Shown here in pieces: positions 1-9,342 of a DNA stretch of 41,093 bases. The translations under genes were made by a program, and so were the position numbers. The stretch covers positions 1 through 41,093 of the IMG/VR virus record IMGVR_UViG_3300048582_000062. One strand, 5' to 3'. Positions within the stretch are counted from its first letter, which is position 1. Every line of letters starts with the position of its first letter. Origin of the DNA: a virus. Under the pieces are notes generated by a model, which did no database searches, was not told the origin of the DNA, and worked only from the letters and a program-made list of their open reading frames with translations.

Positions 1-127
1 GCGATCACCGAAGTCTCCCGCCAGATCGCCGACGACATGAAGGTCGAACTGTGGGGCGAGATGCAGGCCACGTTCGAGCGCATGGGTCTGTCGTTCATCG
101 ACCCTGACGGCAAGACGTACGACTGGT
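1..127. repeat. Terminal direct repeat, left copy
   Basis: These 127 bases are identical to bases 40967-41093. The reading frame of the large virion gene continues without a break when the two copies are merged. The length of 127 equals a common maximum assembly k-mer, so this is most simply the overlap of a circular assembly and not a biological terminal repeat. The unique genome length is then 40,966 bp. Confidence 0.95.
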
Positions 128-3100
128 ATGACCGGCTCACCACGAACGAGAAGAAGCGCCTCACCAACGACGGCTTTCTCATCAGCCGCTACGACAAGCT
201 CACCTCCCCCGACCAGCTCCAGCAGACCGCCGCCAACTCGGGGCAGGTCAACCCGAGCCTGTCGATCGACGACGCCGTGGAGATGTACCTCGATCTCTCC
301 AAGCGGATTCAGGATGTCCGCATCAAGCGCACCGCTCGCAACCGGCGAGAGAAGCGCGGTGCGGCAGGACTCGTCGAAACCGACATGGTCACCGGGGAAC
401 GCATCGTCGCCTACGGGCCGACCCGGTACACGCAAGGCCCGCCCGTCAACGACGTGCAGATCACCCGCATCGCTCAGCAGATGGGCATGTCACCGAGGAT
501 CATCGACGCCGCACTCAACGGCAACGCCCAACGTCTCCGTGAAGTCCTGCAAGACGAAGCGCAGGCAGGCTACGAACAGGTGCGCCGAGCGTTCGACGCG
601 CTCGACCCCGCCGACCGGCCGTTCATCATCGACAGTGCACGGGCAGCAGCAGCCCGCGGCGGTGACGTGCTCGGCGACCTGATCGACACACTCGAGCTGG
701 ACTACGAGACGGCGAACCTGATCGACGGCACCATCAAAGGTGACGTGCTCGTCGACTGGCTGGAAGGCGCAGACCCGGCCGTACCTGAGACGTTCGTTCG
801 GGCCGTCACCGAGACTGCCGGTCCCGCTCAGAAGCGGCTCATCGCCCGGTTGCAGCAGACGCTCCGTGCATCTCGGGCAGCGCTCCGCAACAACTACACC
901 CGTCAGCGTGAGACACGGGCGCTGCTCGACCGTTCCCGCGAGATGGACCTTGACCGGGCCGACGATCTCGCCGGTCGTGTCGACGTCGCCGAACTCCAAG
1001 TGGATGCTGCGGCGGCACGCATCGACGACGTGGAAACGAACCGGCCCCGGCTCGACGAGACGATCGCGGTCACCGACAAGATCGGCGACGTGTGGAAGCG
1101 GTATCGGCGCACCGTCGACACCGAGTCCGGTCAGCGGGTACGCAAGGCGGCAGCGGACCCGGCCAAGACCGAAGTGAAGATCACGATGTCGCGGGCCGAG
1201 CGTGCCCGTGTCACCGAGGGTCGTCTCATCAACACCCGTCAGAGTGTGCAGCGTGAACGGCAGGCGTTGTCCCGGCGTGTCCACAACAAGACGAAGCAGA
1301 TCGCCACCCTTGAAACCGAGTTGGGTCGGTCGTTCCAGTTGCGGCTCGTGGAGGACATCAACACGCCGGCCGTCAAGAGCATGACGAGCATCATCCGGCG
1401 CGAGGGCAAGCCGATGGGTTCGGTGGTGCCACCGTTCCAGGGTCGTCCGGCCACGTTGACCGGGCTCATGGATTCGATCATCCGGCACTCGAAGGATGCG
1501 TCGGGCAACGCTCGTGGCACCGCAGGTGTGCAGGCGGTGGCGTCGCGCATGATGCAGAGCGAATGGAAGTTCGACTCGGTGGACGAGATGTACCACGCGT
1601 TCATCGACGCAGCCGAGGCCGAGGGCATCGACGTGTTCGCGTCGGGTGACAACGCCCGCAACCTGTCGAACTCGCTGATGGCCGAGAAGGCGTTGGAGGT
1701 TGCCAACGAGGTGCAGATGCAGGCGGGCAGCACCAACCTGAGTCTGCCGCACATGGTGTACGAGGCGATCAGCAAGCACATCAAGGGTGAGGCGTTCCCG
1801 CAGGAGGCACTCAACGCGCTCGACGCCCGCTACGAGAAGTACCTGCGCTCCCGCACCCGGCATCTGCGCGACATGGACAGCGCCTACCTCCAGGCGCAAC
1901 CGAAGGCGTGGCGCGAGATCGCACGCGAGTCGATGGGCACGATCGAGAACGCACTCGACTACGCCGAACGGGCACTGGACCGTGGCGACCTGTACGAAGC
2001 GAGCATCTACCATCGCATCGCCGCCGAAGCACCGACCACGCTCGAAGCGATGAAAGCGGAAGGGCTCAACCCGAAGCATCTGATCGGCGGCAAGAAGCTG
2101 ACCGACGCAGCCAGCACCCGCAACTTGAGTGGCGGCGGCTCAACCTTCGCGGCCAAGTCGATCCGTGGCACGAAGCAGTCCAAGACCGGTGGCCGAGTCG
2201 TCGGCCTGTCCGACTATGTGCGCCTGGAGATGGATCAGCAGGTCGCCGAAATCAACCGCATGGGCCTCAACGCCATGCGGAACAACCCGGCAGTCACCAC
2301 CCCGCTCGCCAACATCCCCGGCCCCGACGGCGTCACCATCGGCGCACGGATGAAGGAGTACAGCGACCTCAACGGGGACAACCCGATGCCGCAAGACATG
2401 ATCGCCGAACTGCTCGACGAAGCAGGATGGGGATTCCTCCCCGGCGAAAAGACGTTCACCCATTCCACGCCGGTCGCGCCGAAGCTCGCGCTCAAGCAGA
2501 TCGAAGCGCAGAACATGAGCACCCGGCCCATCCCGATCAAGATGCTGTCCGCAGCCAACCGGGTATTCAAGTACGCGGTGCTCGCCGCATCACCGCTCTG
2601 GCAGATCGGCAACCTGATCGGCAACCTGTTCATGACGACGCTCGGCATGGGCAAGGTGTCGATCTTCGACGTGCCCCGCCTCGTCCAGCAGGCCGCGAAG
2701 GACACGGGCGGGTACAAGGCGTTCTGGGATCGTGGTGGCATCGCACCGTGGGCACCGGACCGGCTCGCCTCGCACGGCGTCTCCTACGGCGAACACCAGC
2801 TCATCCGTGAAGGGTGGGACGCGACGAAGAAGGAGAACCTCGGCAAGCGGTTCGTCAACTCGATGTATTCGCTCAACGAGTTCATGGACAACGCCTTCCG
2901 GTCCGTCACGTTCGCCGACCAGATGCAGAAGATGGCCGCGGACCCGACGTCGGCGCAGCGGCTCAAGGACGCCGACATGACCATGACCGAGGCCGCAGTG
3001 CAACACACGCTGCGAGCACTCGGCGACTTCACCAAGATGACATCGTTCGAGAAACGGTATCTGCGCGAGGTGTTCCCGTTCTGGGCATGGATTCGCCACC

Positions 3101-3738
3101 AGACCGTCATGACGATGCGTATGCCGATCTACTCGCCGGCACGCACCGCCTACCTGATCGCCCTCACCGACCTGCTCGAGGACGAGGACATGGCCGACGA
3201 GTGGTACGACATGATGGGTTCCCGTATCCCGCTGCCCGGTGGTGTCACCCTGAACTTGGGTGGCATCTCGCCGTTCGTTGCGCCGTGGGATGTGCCGATC
3301 AACCCGTTCAACCTGGACACGATGGTCGGCAACGCCTCACCGATGCTCAAGCTGCCGGTGCAGGTCGGCACGGGTTTCAACCCCGACAGTCTCGCCCCGA
3401 CGTCACGGCCATACGACGAACGCGCGACCGACATGTTCGGCCGTCCGAAATCGTCGTCTCCGCTGCTCGGACTCGCGAAAGACCCGGCGAACGCGCTCGG
3501 CGAGATCGGCTACATCACGTCGGGTATCCTCCCGCAGACCCGTGCCGCCCGCAACATTGTGCTCGGGCCGGGTGAGGCACGCTTCGGGTCCGGTGATCGG
3601 GTGGGTGACGGCAAGTACGATGATCCGAACAAGACGGCGATCGACGAACTGCTTGCCGGGCTCAGGATGCCACGTCCTGAGAACATGGAGAAGCGGCTCG
3701 ACGATCTCACTCAGCGCATTCTCGAAGGACGGTCCTGA
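1..3738 (+). CDS. Giant virion protein, C-terminal part (residues 692-1936)
   Basis: The frame is open from base 1, and the real start is at 38894 across the circular junction, giving 1936 residues. The ATG at base 37 is internal. This part has long Arg/Asp/Glu-rich helical, probably coiled-coil stretches (about 790-1150), then a more hydrophobic segment near residue 1546 (ASPLWQIGNLIGNLF) and an aromatic stretch near 1710 (REVFPFWAWIRHQT) that could meet or cross a membrane. Size, position after two coiled-coil structural genes and before the fibre genes, and absence of a tape measure suggest an internal or ejection protein of a short-tailed phage, or a polyvalent-type virion protein. No catalytic motif was recognised. 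The next gene overlaps its stop (TGATG). Confidence 0.85.
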   Translation, partial: AITEVSRQIADDMKVELWGEMQATFERMGLSFIDPDGKTYDWYDRLTTNEKKRLTNDGFLISRYDKLTSPDQLQQTAANSGQVNPSLSIDDAVEMYLDLSKRIQDVRIKRTARNRREKRGAAGLVETDMVTGERIVAYGPTRYTQGPPVNDVQITRIAQQMGMSPRIIDAALNGNAQRLREVLQDEAQAGYEQVRRAFDALDPADRPFIIDSARAAAARGGDVLGDLIDTLELDYETANLIDGTIKGDVLVDWLEGADPAVPETFVRAVTETAGPAQKRLIARLQQTLRASRAALRNNYTRQRETRALLDRSREMDLDRADDLAGRVDVAELQVDAAAARIDDVETNRPRLDETIAVTDKIGDVWKRYRRTVDTESGQRVRKAAADPAKTEVKITMSRAERARVTEGRLINTRQSVQRERQALSRRVHNKTKQIATLETELGRSFQLRLVEDINTPAVKSMTSIIRREGKPMGSVVPPFQGRPATLTGLMDSIIRHSKDASGNARGTAGVQAVASRMMQSEWKFDSVDEMYHAFIDAAEAEGIDVFASGDNARNLSNSLMAEKALEVANEVQMQAGSTNLSLPHMVYEAISKHIKGEAFPQEALNALDARYEKYLRSRTRHLRDMDSAYLQAQPKAWREIARESMGTIENALDYAERALDRGDLYEASIYHRIAAEAPTTLEAMKAEGLNPKHLIGGKKLTDAASTRNLSGGGSTFAAKSIRGTKQSKTGGRVVGLSDYVRLEMDQQVAEINRMGLNAMRNNPAVTTPLANIPGPDGVTIGARMKEYSDLNGDNPMPQDMIAELLDEAGWGFLPGEKTFTHSTPVAPKLALKQIEAQNMSTRPIPIKMLSAANRVFKYAVLAASPLWQIGNLIGNLFMTTLGMGKVSIFDVPRLVQQAAKDTGGYKAFWDRGGIAPWAPDRLASHGVSYGEHQLIREGWDATKKENLGKRFVNSMYSLNEFMDNAFRSVTFADQMQKMAADPTSAQRLKDADMTMTEAAVQHTLRALGDFTKMTSFEKRYLREVFPFWAWIRHQTVMTMRMPIYSPARTAYLIALTDLLEDEDMADEWYDMMGSRIPLPGGVTLNLGGISPFVAPWDVPINPFNLDTMVGNASPMLKLPVQVGTGFNPDSLAPTSRPYDERATDMFGRPKSSSPLLGLAKDPANALGEIGYITSGILPQTRAARNIVLGPGEARFGSGDRVGDGKYDDPNKTAIDELLAGLRMPRPENMEKRLDDLTQRILEGRS

Positions 3739-4268
3739 TGAGTTACCCACCGACAACGCCGGTCAACAACCGGGCCAACTCGACACCGTTGCCGACGAAC
3801 CATCCGAACGACCACAACGCCATCTCGAACGCGCTCACCGACATCATCAACGTGCTCGGCGCAACCCCTGATGGGGACGAGGCGAGCGTGACGGCACGGT
3901 TCGAGGATGCGGAGACACGCATCACCGCAGCCGAAGGTGACATCACCACCGCCGAGGCCGACATCGACGCTCTCCAGGCGCTCACGGCTGCGTTGCCGAG
4001 GATCGGGTTCGGCACCTACTCGGGCACCACGAACGGGACGACGTCGGCGCTTGTCGTCACGCACGGGCTCGCGTTCACCCCGACGCAGGTGATCGTGCAG
4101 CCGTCGACCCCGAACGGTGTGACCGGCTCCGACCGATATGTGACATCGAACGTCACCGCGATCACCGACACGACGTTCACGATCGGACGCTGCGTCGCGC
4201 AGGACGGCACTCTGCTGACCGGCGTTGCCGTCACCGGCTACTTCATCGCGATCGCGGCTGCTGCCTGA
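3738..4268 (+). CDS. Tail fibre-like protein with short coiled coil
   Basis: 176 aa. The ATG overlaps the stop of the giant protein (TGATG). A heptad-like run near residues 55-85 (TAAEGDITTAEADIDALQA) is typical of trimeric fibre shafts. The C-terminal 95 residues are rich in Thr, Val and Gly and look like an all-beta fibre tip, with alternation such as FTPTQVIVQPS. The next gene overlaps again by one base, so 3738-8625 reads as one translationally coupled tail cluster. The exact role, adsorption or structural, is inferred. Confidence 0.7.
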   Translation: MSYPPTTPVNNRANSTPLPTNHPNDHNAISNALTDIINVLGATPDGDEASVTARFEDAETRITAAEGDITTAEADIDALQALTAALPRIGFGTYSGTTNGTTSALVVTHGLAFTPTQVIVQPSTPNGVTGSDRYVTSNVTAITDTTFTIGRCVAQDGTLLTGVAVTGYFIAIAAAA

Positions 4269-4792
4269 TGGTGACCCAGCGTGCGCTCCGTCTGCTGTTC
4301 AGGACCGGCACCCCCGCGCCCGACGGCAACTACGGCTCGAGCGGACGCACCTACGGTGAAGCGGGCTGGACGTACGGGCAATCCGCGACCGAAGGCACCG
4401 AGACACGCTACGAGTTGACGGCGTTCCCCGGCTGGGGGGCACGGTCCAACGACTGGGAGTACCGGCAGTGGGACACGTCACCCGACATGGAGGTGGCGCT
4501 GCTCGCACCCGGTGGCGTCCCGATCGACTACTCGCTGCTCGTCGACGCCGAACTCGTGTTGACCATGTCCGGCTACAGCGGTCTGACCGGTGAGGGCACA
4601 TCCCGGTATTCGCCGACGTTCCCGCTGACGATCGAAACGGATCGGTTGCGACGGGTGTGGGAGAAGCATGATCTCGTCGCGGTCGGCACGTATCGGGTGG
4701 CGGCGATCGTCACGTACGTTTCGGGCCGGACGTTGACGGTGCCGGCGTCGGATGAGGCGGCGCTCGTGGTTCGGGACGGGGCTCGGCCATGA
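4268..4792 (+). CDS. Putative baseplate or fibre-associated protein
   Basis: 174 aa, with its start overlapping the previous stop (TGATG). The N-terminal third is Gly, Tyr and Trp rich (GRTYGEAGWTYGQ); the rest looks like an Ig-like or beta-sandwich fold ending in GTYRVAAIVTYVSG and DEAALVV, the pattern seen in phage domains that describe strains along a fibre. It lies just before a BppU-like gene, which suggests that both belong to the host-binding apparatus. No specific family was recognised. Confidence 0.6.
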   Translation: MVTQRALRLLFRTGTPAPDGNYGSSGRTYGEAGWTYGQSATEGTETRYELTAFPGWGARSNDWEYRQWDTSPDMEVALLAPGGVPIDYSLLVDAELVLTMSGYSGLTGEGTSRYSPTFPLTIETDRLRRVWEKHDLVAVGTYRVAAIVTYVSGRTLTVPASDEAALVVRDGARP

Positions 4793-5196
4793 TCGAGCAG
4801 GTCATCAGGATGCGTGTCGGTGACCGGTTGCCGCAGTTCTCGGCGCAACTTGCTGACGAGTACGACCGGCCGATCAATCTGACTGATCGGCGGGCGTGGC
4901 TGAGTGTGCCGTGGGTGGATGGTGACGCGCCGTACATCGTTGAGTGTTCGGTGGTGGACGCCGTCGATGGTGTGGTGCGGTACGACTGGTCGCAGGACGA
5001 GGTCGACGCCATGATCCCCGGCGTGTACGAGGTGACGGTCCGTGTGACTGATCTGGCTGGCGACCCGGTGTTGGAAGCACCGACGCGCAGAGACGCGACC
5101 CTGATCGTCACGTCGGATATCGTCGGGTTCAACTACCTGCAAGCAACCGACGGGAATCTGATCCTGACCACTGCTTCGCAACCGATCGAGGTGTGA
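4789..5196 (+). CDS. BppU N-terminal-like baseplate protein
   Basis: 135 aa, overlapping the previous gene by ATGA. It follows the pattern of the BppU N-terminal domain of phage receptor-binding assemblies: G(D)-LPQFSAQLADEYDRPINLT near residues 11-31, a middle strand leading to VVDAVDGVVRYDWSQDE, then PGVYEVTVRVTDLAGDP. In that family the domain anchors receptor-binding or fibre proteins to the tail. The long fibre genes that follow at 5198 and 6592 fit an anchoring role. Family assignment is by motif pattern. Confidence 0.65.
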   Translation: MIEQVIRMRVGDRLPQFSAQLADEYDRPINLTDRRAWLSVPWVDGDAPYIVECSVVDAVDGVVRYDWSQDEVDAMIPGVYEVTVRVTDLAGDPVLEAPTRRDATLIVTSDIVGFNYLQATDGNLILTTASQPIEV

Positions 5197-5197
5197 T

Positions 5198-6595
5198 GTG
5201 AGAACAGACTGGGGTGACCTTCCTGGCGGGATGTTGAACGCTGTCGCCGACGATGACATCCTGCTGATTCAGGATGTGTCGGACACCACGGACGGGCCGA
5301 ACGGGACGACGAAGGGTGTGCTCGCGTCGAAGATCGGGACCGGTGGGACCGGTGGTGGCGGCGGGGGTGGTGCGAGTGACGCTGTCGACGTGGCGATCAC
5401 CGACACGGGCGGGCTGTACACGGCCACGAACGTCGAGGCGGCGCTCGCCGAGGTCAAGACCATCGCGGACTCGGCGCTCGGCGGCGGTCTGGTCGGCATC
5501 GTCGATGACACATCACCGCAGCTCGGCGGGAACTTGGACACCAACGGCTTCGACATCGTGCTCGACGCAGGAGACGAAGTCCAGTTCACGAACAGCACGG
5601 TCGCCATCAGCCGCGAGGTCAACAACCTTGTGCTCGAGTCGGGGGCGTCAACGATCATCCGTGACAGTTTCGGCTCGGTCGAGATCGCGTCGGGTGGGCT
5701 GACGGCTGAGACGGTCACCACACAAATCCTGAACGCCGACGAAGTGGTCCTCACCGAAGGCGCAACCGTCGACGGGCGTGACCTGTCGGTGGACGGCACG
5801 AAGCTCGACGGGATTCAGGAAGGCGCAACTGCGGGGCCGGTCGACTCGGTCAACGGGGATCAAGGCGCGGTGCTGGTCACGGTCGAGTCGATCAACGCAT
5901 TGTCGGCACGCGACGGCGGCGGCGGGATCATCAACGTGATGACCGGTGTGACCGGTGCTCGGGCGCTCAACTTGTCGGACGGCAACGTGCAGCACATCGC
6001 GTCGACCGCAGGCAACTACACGCTCGGGTCACCGAGCGGTGGGTTGACCGGCCGGGACCGCATGTTCATGCTGGTCATCGACACGACCACGACCGGGCAC
6101 ACGCCGACGTGGTTCGGGAGCCTGACGTGGGTGAACGGTGCTGCTCCGACGATTACGTGGACCGGTGGCACGCGGCAATACTTCCAGTTCTGGTCGGGTG
6201 ACGGGACGAACTGGACGGGCTGGCATCTGACGCCGGCCGCACCCGTCGATCAGGTCGCCTACAGCGTGTCGGGAACTCTGGTCGCCGGGGCCGGGGGCTT
6301 CCGTCTCTACAACGATTCGGGTTTCGCTCGCACGATCACCACGGTTCGGGCGTCGGTCGGCACGGCACCGACCGGCGCTTCGATTCTCGTCGACGTCCAC
6401 AAGAACGGGACGACGATCTTCACGACGCAAGGAGATCGGCCGACCATCGCAGTGTCGACGAACACTGACACGGCCACACCGAACGTGACGTCGTGGGCCA
6501 ACGGTGACTACCTGACTGTCGACGTGGATCAGATCGGTTCGACCATCGCCGGGGCCGACCTCACGGTCACGGTCAACTACACGCAGGCAGCATGA
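5198..6595 (+). CDS. Tail fibre protein
   Basis: 465 aa. The start is GTG 5198, because the ATG at 5196 is followed at once by a stop. A Gly-rich linker (residues 48-63) precedes fibre-type motifs: NVEAALAEVKTIAD near 84, SPQLGGNLDTNGF near 108, KLDGIQEGAT near 203 and GPVDSVNGDQGAVLVT near 213, all commonplace in phage fibres. The C-terminal 150 residues are a Thr/Val-rich beta domain. It sits in a coupled cluster with 4789 and 6592. Likely an adsorption fibre; receptor unknown. Confidence 0.8.
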   Translation: MRTDWGDLPGGMLNAVADDDILLIQDVSDTTDGPNGTTKGVLASKIGTGGTGGGGGGGASDAVDVAITDTGGLYTATNVEAALAEVKTIADSALGGGLVGIVDDTSPQLGGNLDTNGFDIVLDAGDEVQFTNSTVAISREVNNLVLESGASTIIRDSFGSVEIASGGLTAETVTTQILNADEVVLTEGATVDGRDLSVDGTKLDGIQEGATAGPVDSVNGDQGAVLVTVESINALSARDGGGGIINVMTGVTGARALNLSDGNVQHIASTAGNYTLGSPSGGLTGRDRMFMLVIDTTTTGHTPTWFGSLTWVNGAAPTITWTGGTRQYFQFWSGDGTNWTGWHLTPAAPVDQVAYSVSGTLVAGAGGFRLYNDSGFARTITTVRASVGTAPTGASILVDVHKNGTTIFTTQGDRPTIAVSTNTDTATPNVTSWANGDYLTVDVDQIGSTIAGADLTVTVNYTQAA

Positions 6596-8625
6596 CCGGG
6601 CGCATCATCCCGATCGGTCGCCGCCGAGGTGCCGGTGGTGGCATCGACACACCAGCCGATGTCAACCATCCCACCGCGGTCATCCAGTTCTCCGACCTGC
6701 CGGACCGCAGCGACATGGTCAACTGGTCTGGCGCTGTCGTGTCGGGCAACGTGTACGTCGGGATCACGAACACGAACCCTGAGATCAGTCTGGTGTCGTG
6801 GTATCTGAACCCCGCCAACGTCGGCGCGCTCGGCGAGCTGGTCGATCCGTCTGCCGATCCGTCGTTCGTGCGCAGTGACGCCACCGTCCCGTACGACTTC
6901 CAGGGTGGCACGACCGCAGCCAACCCGTTCAACACGACAGCCCAGGCGAACGGTGCGTCCCTCATCGCGATCAGGGTCGTGTACGTCGACGGGTTCGTGT
7001 CAGTGTTCTCGGCGACCGCGACGATCAGCAACGTGGCTCCCGGCGATCCTCCCGGCGCTCCGGTCCTCACGTCGATCACTGCGCCAGCGAACGGGCAGGC
7101 CCGCATGGCGTGGCAGGTGGCGACGAACACTCCGACGTCGTACGACGTGCAACGATCGGCGTCTGGTGCGTTCACGTCACCGACCACGGTGAACACGGGT
7201 GGCACCAGTCTGACCTACTTGTGGACAGGGCTTGCGGCCGGCACCTATCACATGCGGACTCGCGGGGTCAACGCGTTCGGTGACGGGGCATGGTCGAACT
7301 CGTTGACTGTCGTGGTGACTGCCGGTGGCGGCTACGGCGTCGGGAACGCTGACGGGGAACTCTCTGGGGCGTGGCTCAAGCGAGTGTCATGCCAAGGGCA
7401 GAACATCAACAACTCCGACGTGGTGCATCCGTTGTCGTTCAAGACGATCAACGCTGACCGCAAGGTTCCGCTCGCCAACAAGATCAGTGTGTTGACCGGC
7501 GCACCGGCCCAGTGTGTCGCGACATGGAACGCAGGACGAAGGCCGAGCGCGACAACATTCGACGGTCCACAATGCCAGCTCTACGTGACGCTCGGGTGGG
7601 GTGTCAGCGCCAAGAAGTTCGGCAAGAACGGCAACGTCATCAACTGGCACACCCAGTCGTTGCACAACCTGGCAGCGACATGGAACGGCGTGCAGGACGC
7701 AGCATGGCGAACCGTGGTTGATTCGTGGATCGCGAACCGTTCAGGCGGATACTCCGATTGGACGCATCGCATGTGGATCAGGCTCGGGCTCGAGTTGGGT
7801 CCGTGGTTCCCTGACTTTCCCGGTGTTGACTCCAACTTGGTTGGCGATCTCGGCACGACGTCGCTGTACTCCGCCGAGATCAACGCAGCCATGAATCAGG
7901 TGAACGTCGACGGCGATCGGTTCCCGATCTTCAAGGGTGCATGGGATCACGTCGTCGGTCTGATTCGCGGGCGGTGTGCTGCGGCCGGTGTCGTAGCGCC
8001 GATCATCATGCCGAACTTCGTTGACGGTGCCGCCGATCCTGGTGACTCTGGCACATCCGGCCCATCATCGCAGTTCGTTCCTGGGGTCGCCACCGATGTT
8101 GAGGAAACGCCTGACGTGAACGGGCTCGACATCTACGGGCGGGGGGCTGACGTTCGACCGTCTCGTCTGCCTGGCCGTCCCGCAGACGGGAACCCCGTCA
8201 ACTACGATTTCACCGATCTTCGTACCGTGCTCGACCGGATCGCTGATCTGTGCTTGGAAGTGAACCGGCCGATCTCGTTCCCTGAGTGGTGGTCGAACCG
8301 CAAACGCGATCCAGATGGTGGTGGCGAAGCATGGAACGACCATGAGCGCGCTGCGTTCACAAGATACATGGCCGACTACATCGACACAGGGTGTGGCGGC
8401 AAGGGTGTCGCGGTGCATTCTCATTCGCCGTTCATCCAGCAGGACAATGTCGCAGGCACCGACACCGGCAACCGGCAGATCAGCAACAACACGTCCTACA
8501 CGTACATGCCTGCAAACGACGAACTCTCATCGCCGCACCCACCGGGCACGCCAACCTCCCCAGCCCCACTGATGCGCGCCGCCTTGTACGACCTGTGGTC
8601 GCCGACGGAAGTGGACCCGATCTGA
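6592..8625 (+). CDS. Tail protein with FN3 and GH26-like glycosidase domains
   Basis: 677 aa, overlapping the previous stop by ATGA. Residues about 150-243 form a fibronectin type III domain (PPGAPVLTSI...GLAAGTYHMRTRGVNAFGDGAWS). Residues about 260-650 resemble a TIM-barrel glycoside hydrolase of GH26 type: MWIRLGLELGPWF around Glu401 matches the acid/base strand, and PISFPEWW around Glu565 matches the nucleophile strand. If active, it would cut a polysaccharide at the cell surface, as a depolymerase. Both putative catalytic Glu residues are present, but the family assignment rests on motifs only. Confidence 0.7.
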   Translation: MTGRIIPIGRRRGAGGGIDTPADVNHPTAVIQFSDLPDRSDMVNWSGAVVSGNVYVGITNTNPEISLVSWYLNPANVGALGELVDPSADPSFVRSDATVPYDFQGGTTAANPFNTTAQANGASLIAIRVVYVDGFVSVFSATATISNVAPGDPPGAPVLTSITAPANGQARMAWQVATNTPTSYDVQRSASGAFTSPTTVNTGGTSLTYLWTGLAAGTYHMRTRGVNAFGDGAWSNSLTVVVTAGGGYGVGNADGELSGAWLKRVSCQGQNINNSDVVHPLSFKTINADRKVPLANKISVLTGAPAQCVATWNAGRRPSATTFDGPQCQLYVTLGWGVSAKKFGKNGNVINWHTQSLHNLAATWNGVQDAAWRTVVDSWIANRSGGYSDWTHRMWIRLGLELGPWFPDFPGVDSNLVGDLGTTSLYSAEINAAMNQVNVDGDRFPIFKGAWDHVVGLIRGRCAAAGVVAPIIMPNFVDGAADPGDSGTSGPSSQFVPGVATDVEETPDVNGLDIYGRGADVRPSRLPGRPADGNPVNYDFTDLRTVLDRIADLCLEVNRPISFPEWWSNRKRDPDGGGEAWNDHERAAFTRYMADYIDTGCGGKGVAVHSHSPFIQQDNVAGTDTGNRQISNNTSYTYMPANDELSSPHPPGTPTSPAPLMRAALYDLWSPTEVDPI

Positions 8626-9329
8626 TGGGCAAGGGATGGGGAGTCGTCAAGGCTGCGGAAGTGGCTCCACCGCCAGCGGCGGCATCGTTCTGTGGAACCA
8701 ACACGTTTGAGATCAAGGTCAACCAGACGTCGACGTTCAACCACACCTTGGCGGCGGGCAGTGACCGGCTCGTGATCGTCCAGTTCTCGTGGGTGACGGT
8801 GGGTCGGACGTTGGATTCTTGCACGTACGGTGGCGTGACGATGACCGAGGTGACGGGGTCGCTGCATGGTTCGGGTTCCCCCGGCACCAAGGTCAAAGCG
8901 TTCTATCTGCCTGAGGCGTCACTGCCTGCGAACGGGGCGCACGTCATCGACCCGGCGTTCTCGTCGACGGAGACGGCCATGCGGATCGGGTGTTCGGTGA
9001 AGTGCTTGCAGGATGTTCCGTCGCCGACGATCTCGTGTGCTGGTGATGCTGGCACGGCGACGGCGTTCTTCCCTCGGACGGTCACGTCGACGTCGGTTCC
9101 TGCTGGCAGTGTGATCCTGTTGCACGGCGCACACAACGACGTGTCGACGGGTGCGCTGTCGGTTGACATCGGGACAAACACGACTTTGCAGGAGGCGGGA
9201 GAAATCTACGCTCTCCAGGGCTATGTGCTCGACTCGGGTGCGACGGGCGACAGGGCCTCGGTGTGGTCGGTGGCGTCGGAGAGTTCGAACACGAAAGCGG
9301 CTGTGCATCAGGTCATCGTGGCCTACTGA
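8625..9329 (+). CDS. Putative tail or host-recognition protein
   Basis: 234 aa. I chose ATG 8625, overlapping the previous stop (TGATG), over upstream in-frame starts that lie inside the hydrolase gene. It is rich in Ser, Thr, Gly and Val and looks like one beta-sandwich domain: NHTLAAGSDRLVIVQFSW, CTYGGVTMTEVTG, AGSVILLHGAHND. Similar domains occur as accessory receptor-binding modules in phages. It is the last gene of the coupled tail cluster; the next gene has its own promoter. Confidence 0.65.
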   Translation: MGKGWGVVKAAEVAPPPAAASFCGTNTFEIKVNQTSTFNHTLAAGSDRLVIVQFSWVTVGRTLDSCTYGGVTMTEVTGSLHGSGSPGTKVKAFYLPEASLPANGAHVIDPAFSSTETAMRIGCSVKCLQDVPSPTISCAGDAGTATAFFPRTVTSTSVPAGSVILLHGAHNDVSTGALSVDIGTNTTLQEAGEIYALQGYVLDSGATGDRASVWSVASESSNTKAAVHQVIVAY

Positions 9330-9330
9330 G

Positions 9331-9342
9331 TAAGGTGGTGGC
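9331..9342 (+). promoter_or_regulatory. Leaderless promoter of the lysin gene
   Basis: TAAGGT at 9331-9336 lies exactly 6 nt before ATG 9343, which would place transcription initiation at or next to the A of ATG. No ribosome-binding site is present. No convincing -35 box is visible. The same hexamer with the same spacing occurs at 30584. Confidence 0.6.

Noticed and set aside
490-2079. 529-aa open frame on the minus strand inside the giant virion gene
   Set aside because: It is antisense to a well-supported coding frame, has no ribosome-binding site or domain, and is an effect of high GC codon use. Other long antisense frames (for example 31804-33039 and 38933-40705) were rejected for the same reason.
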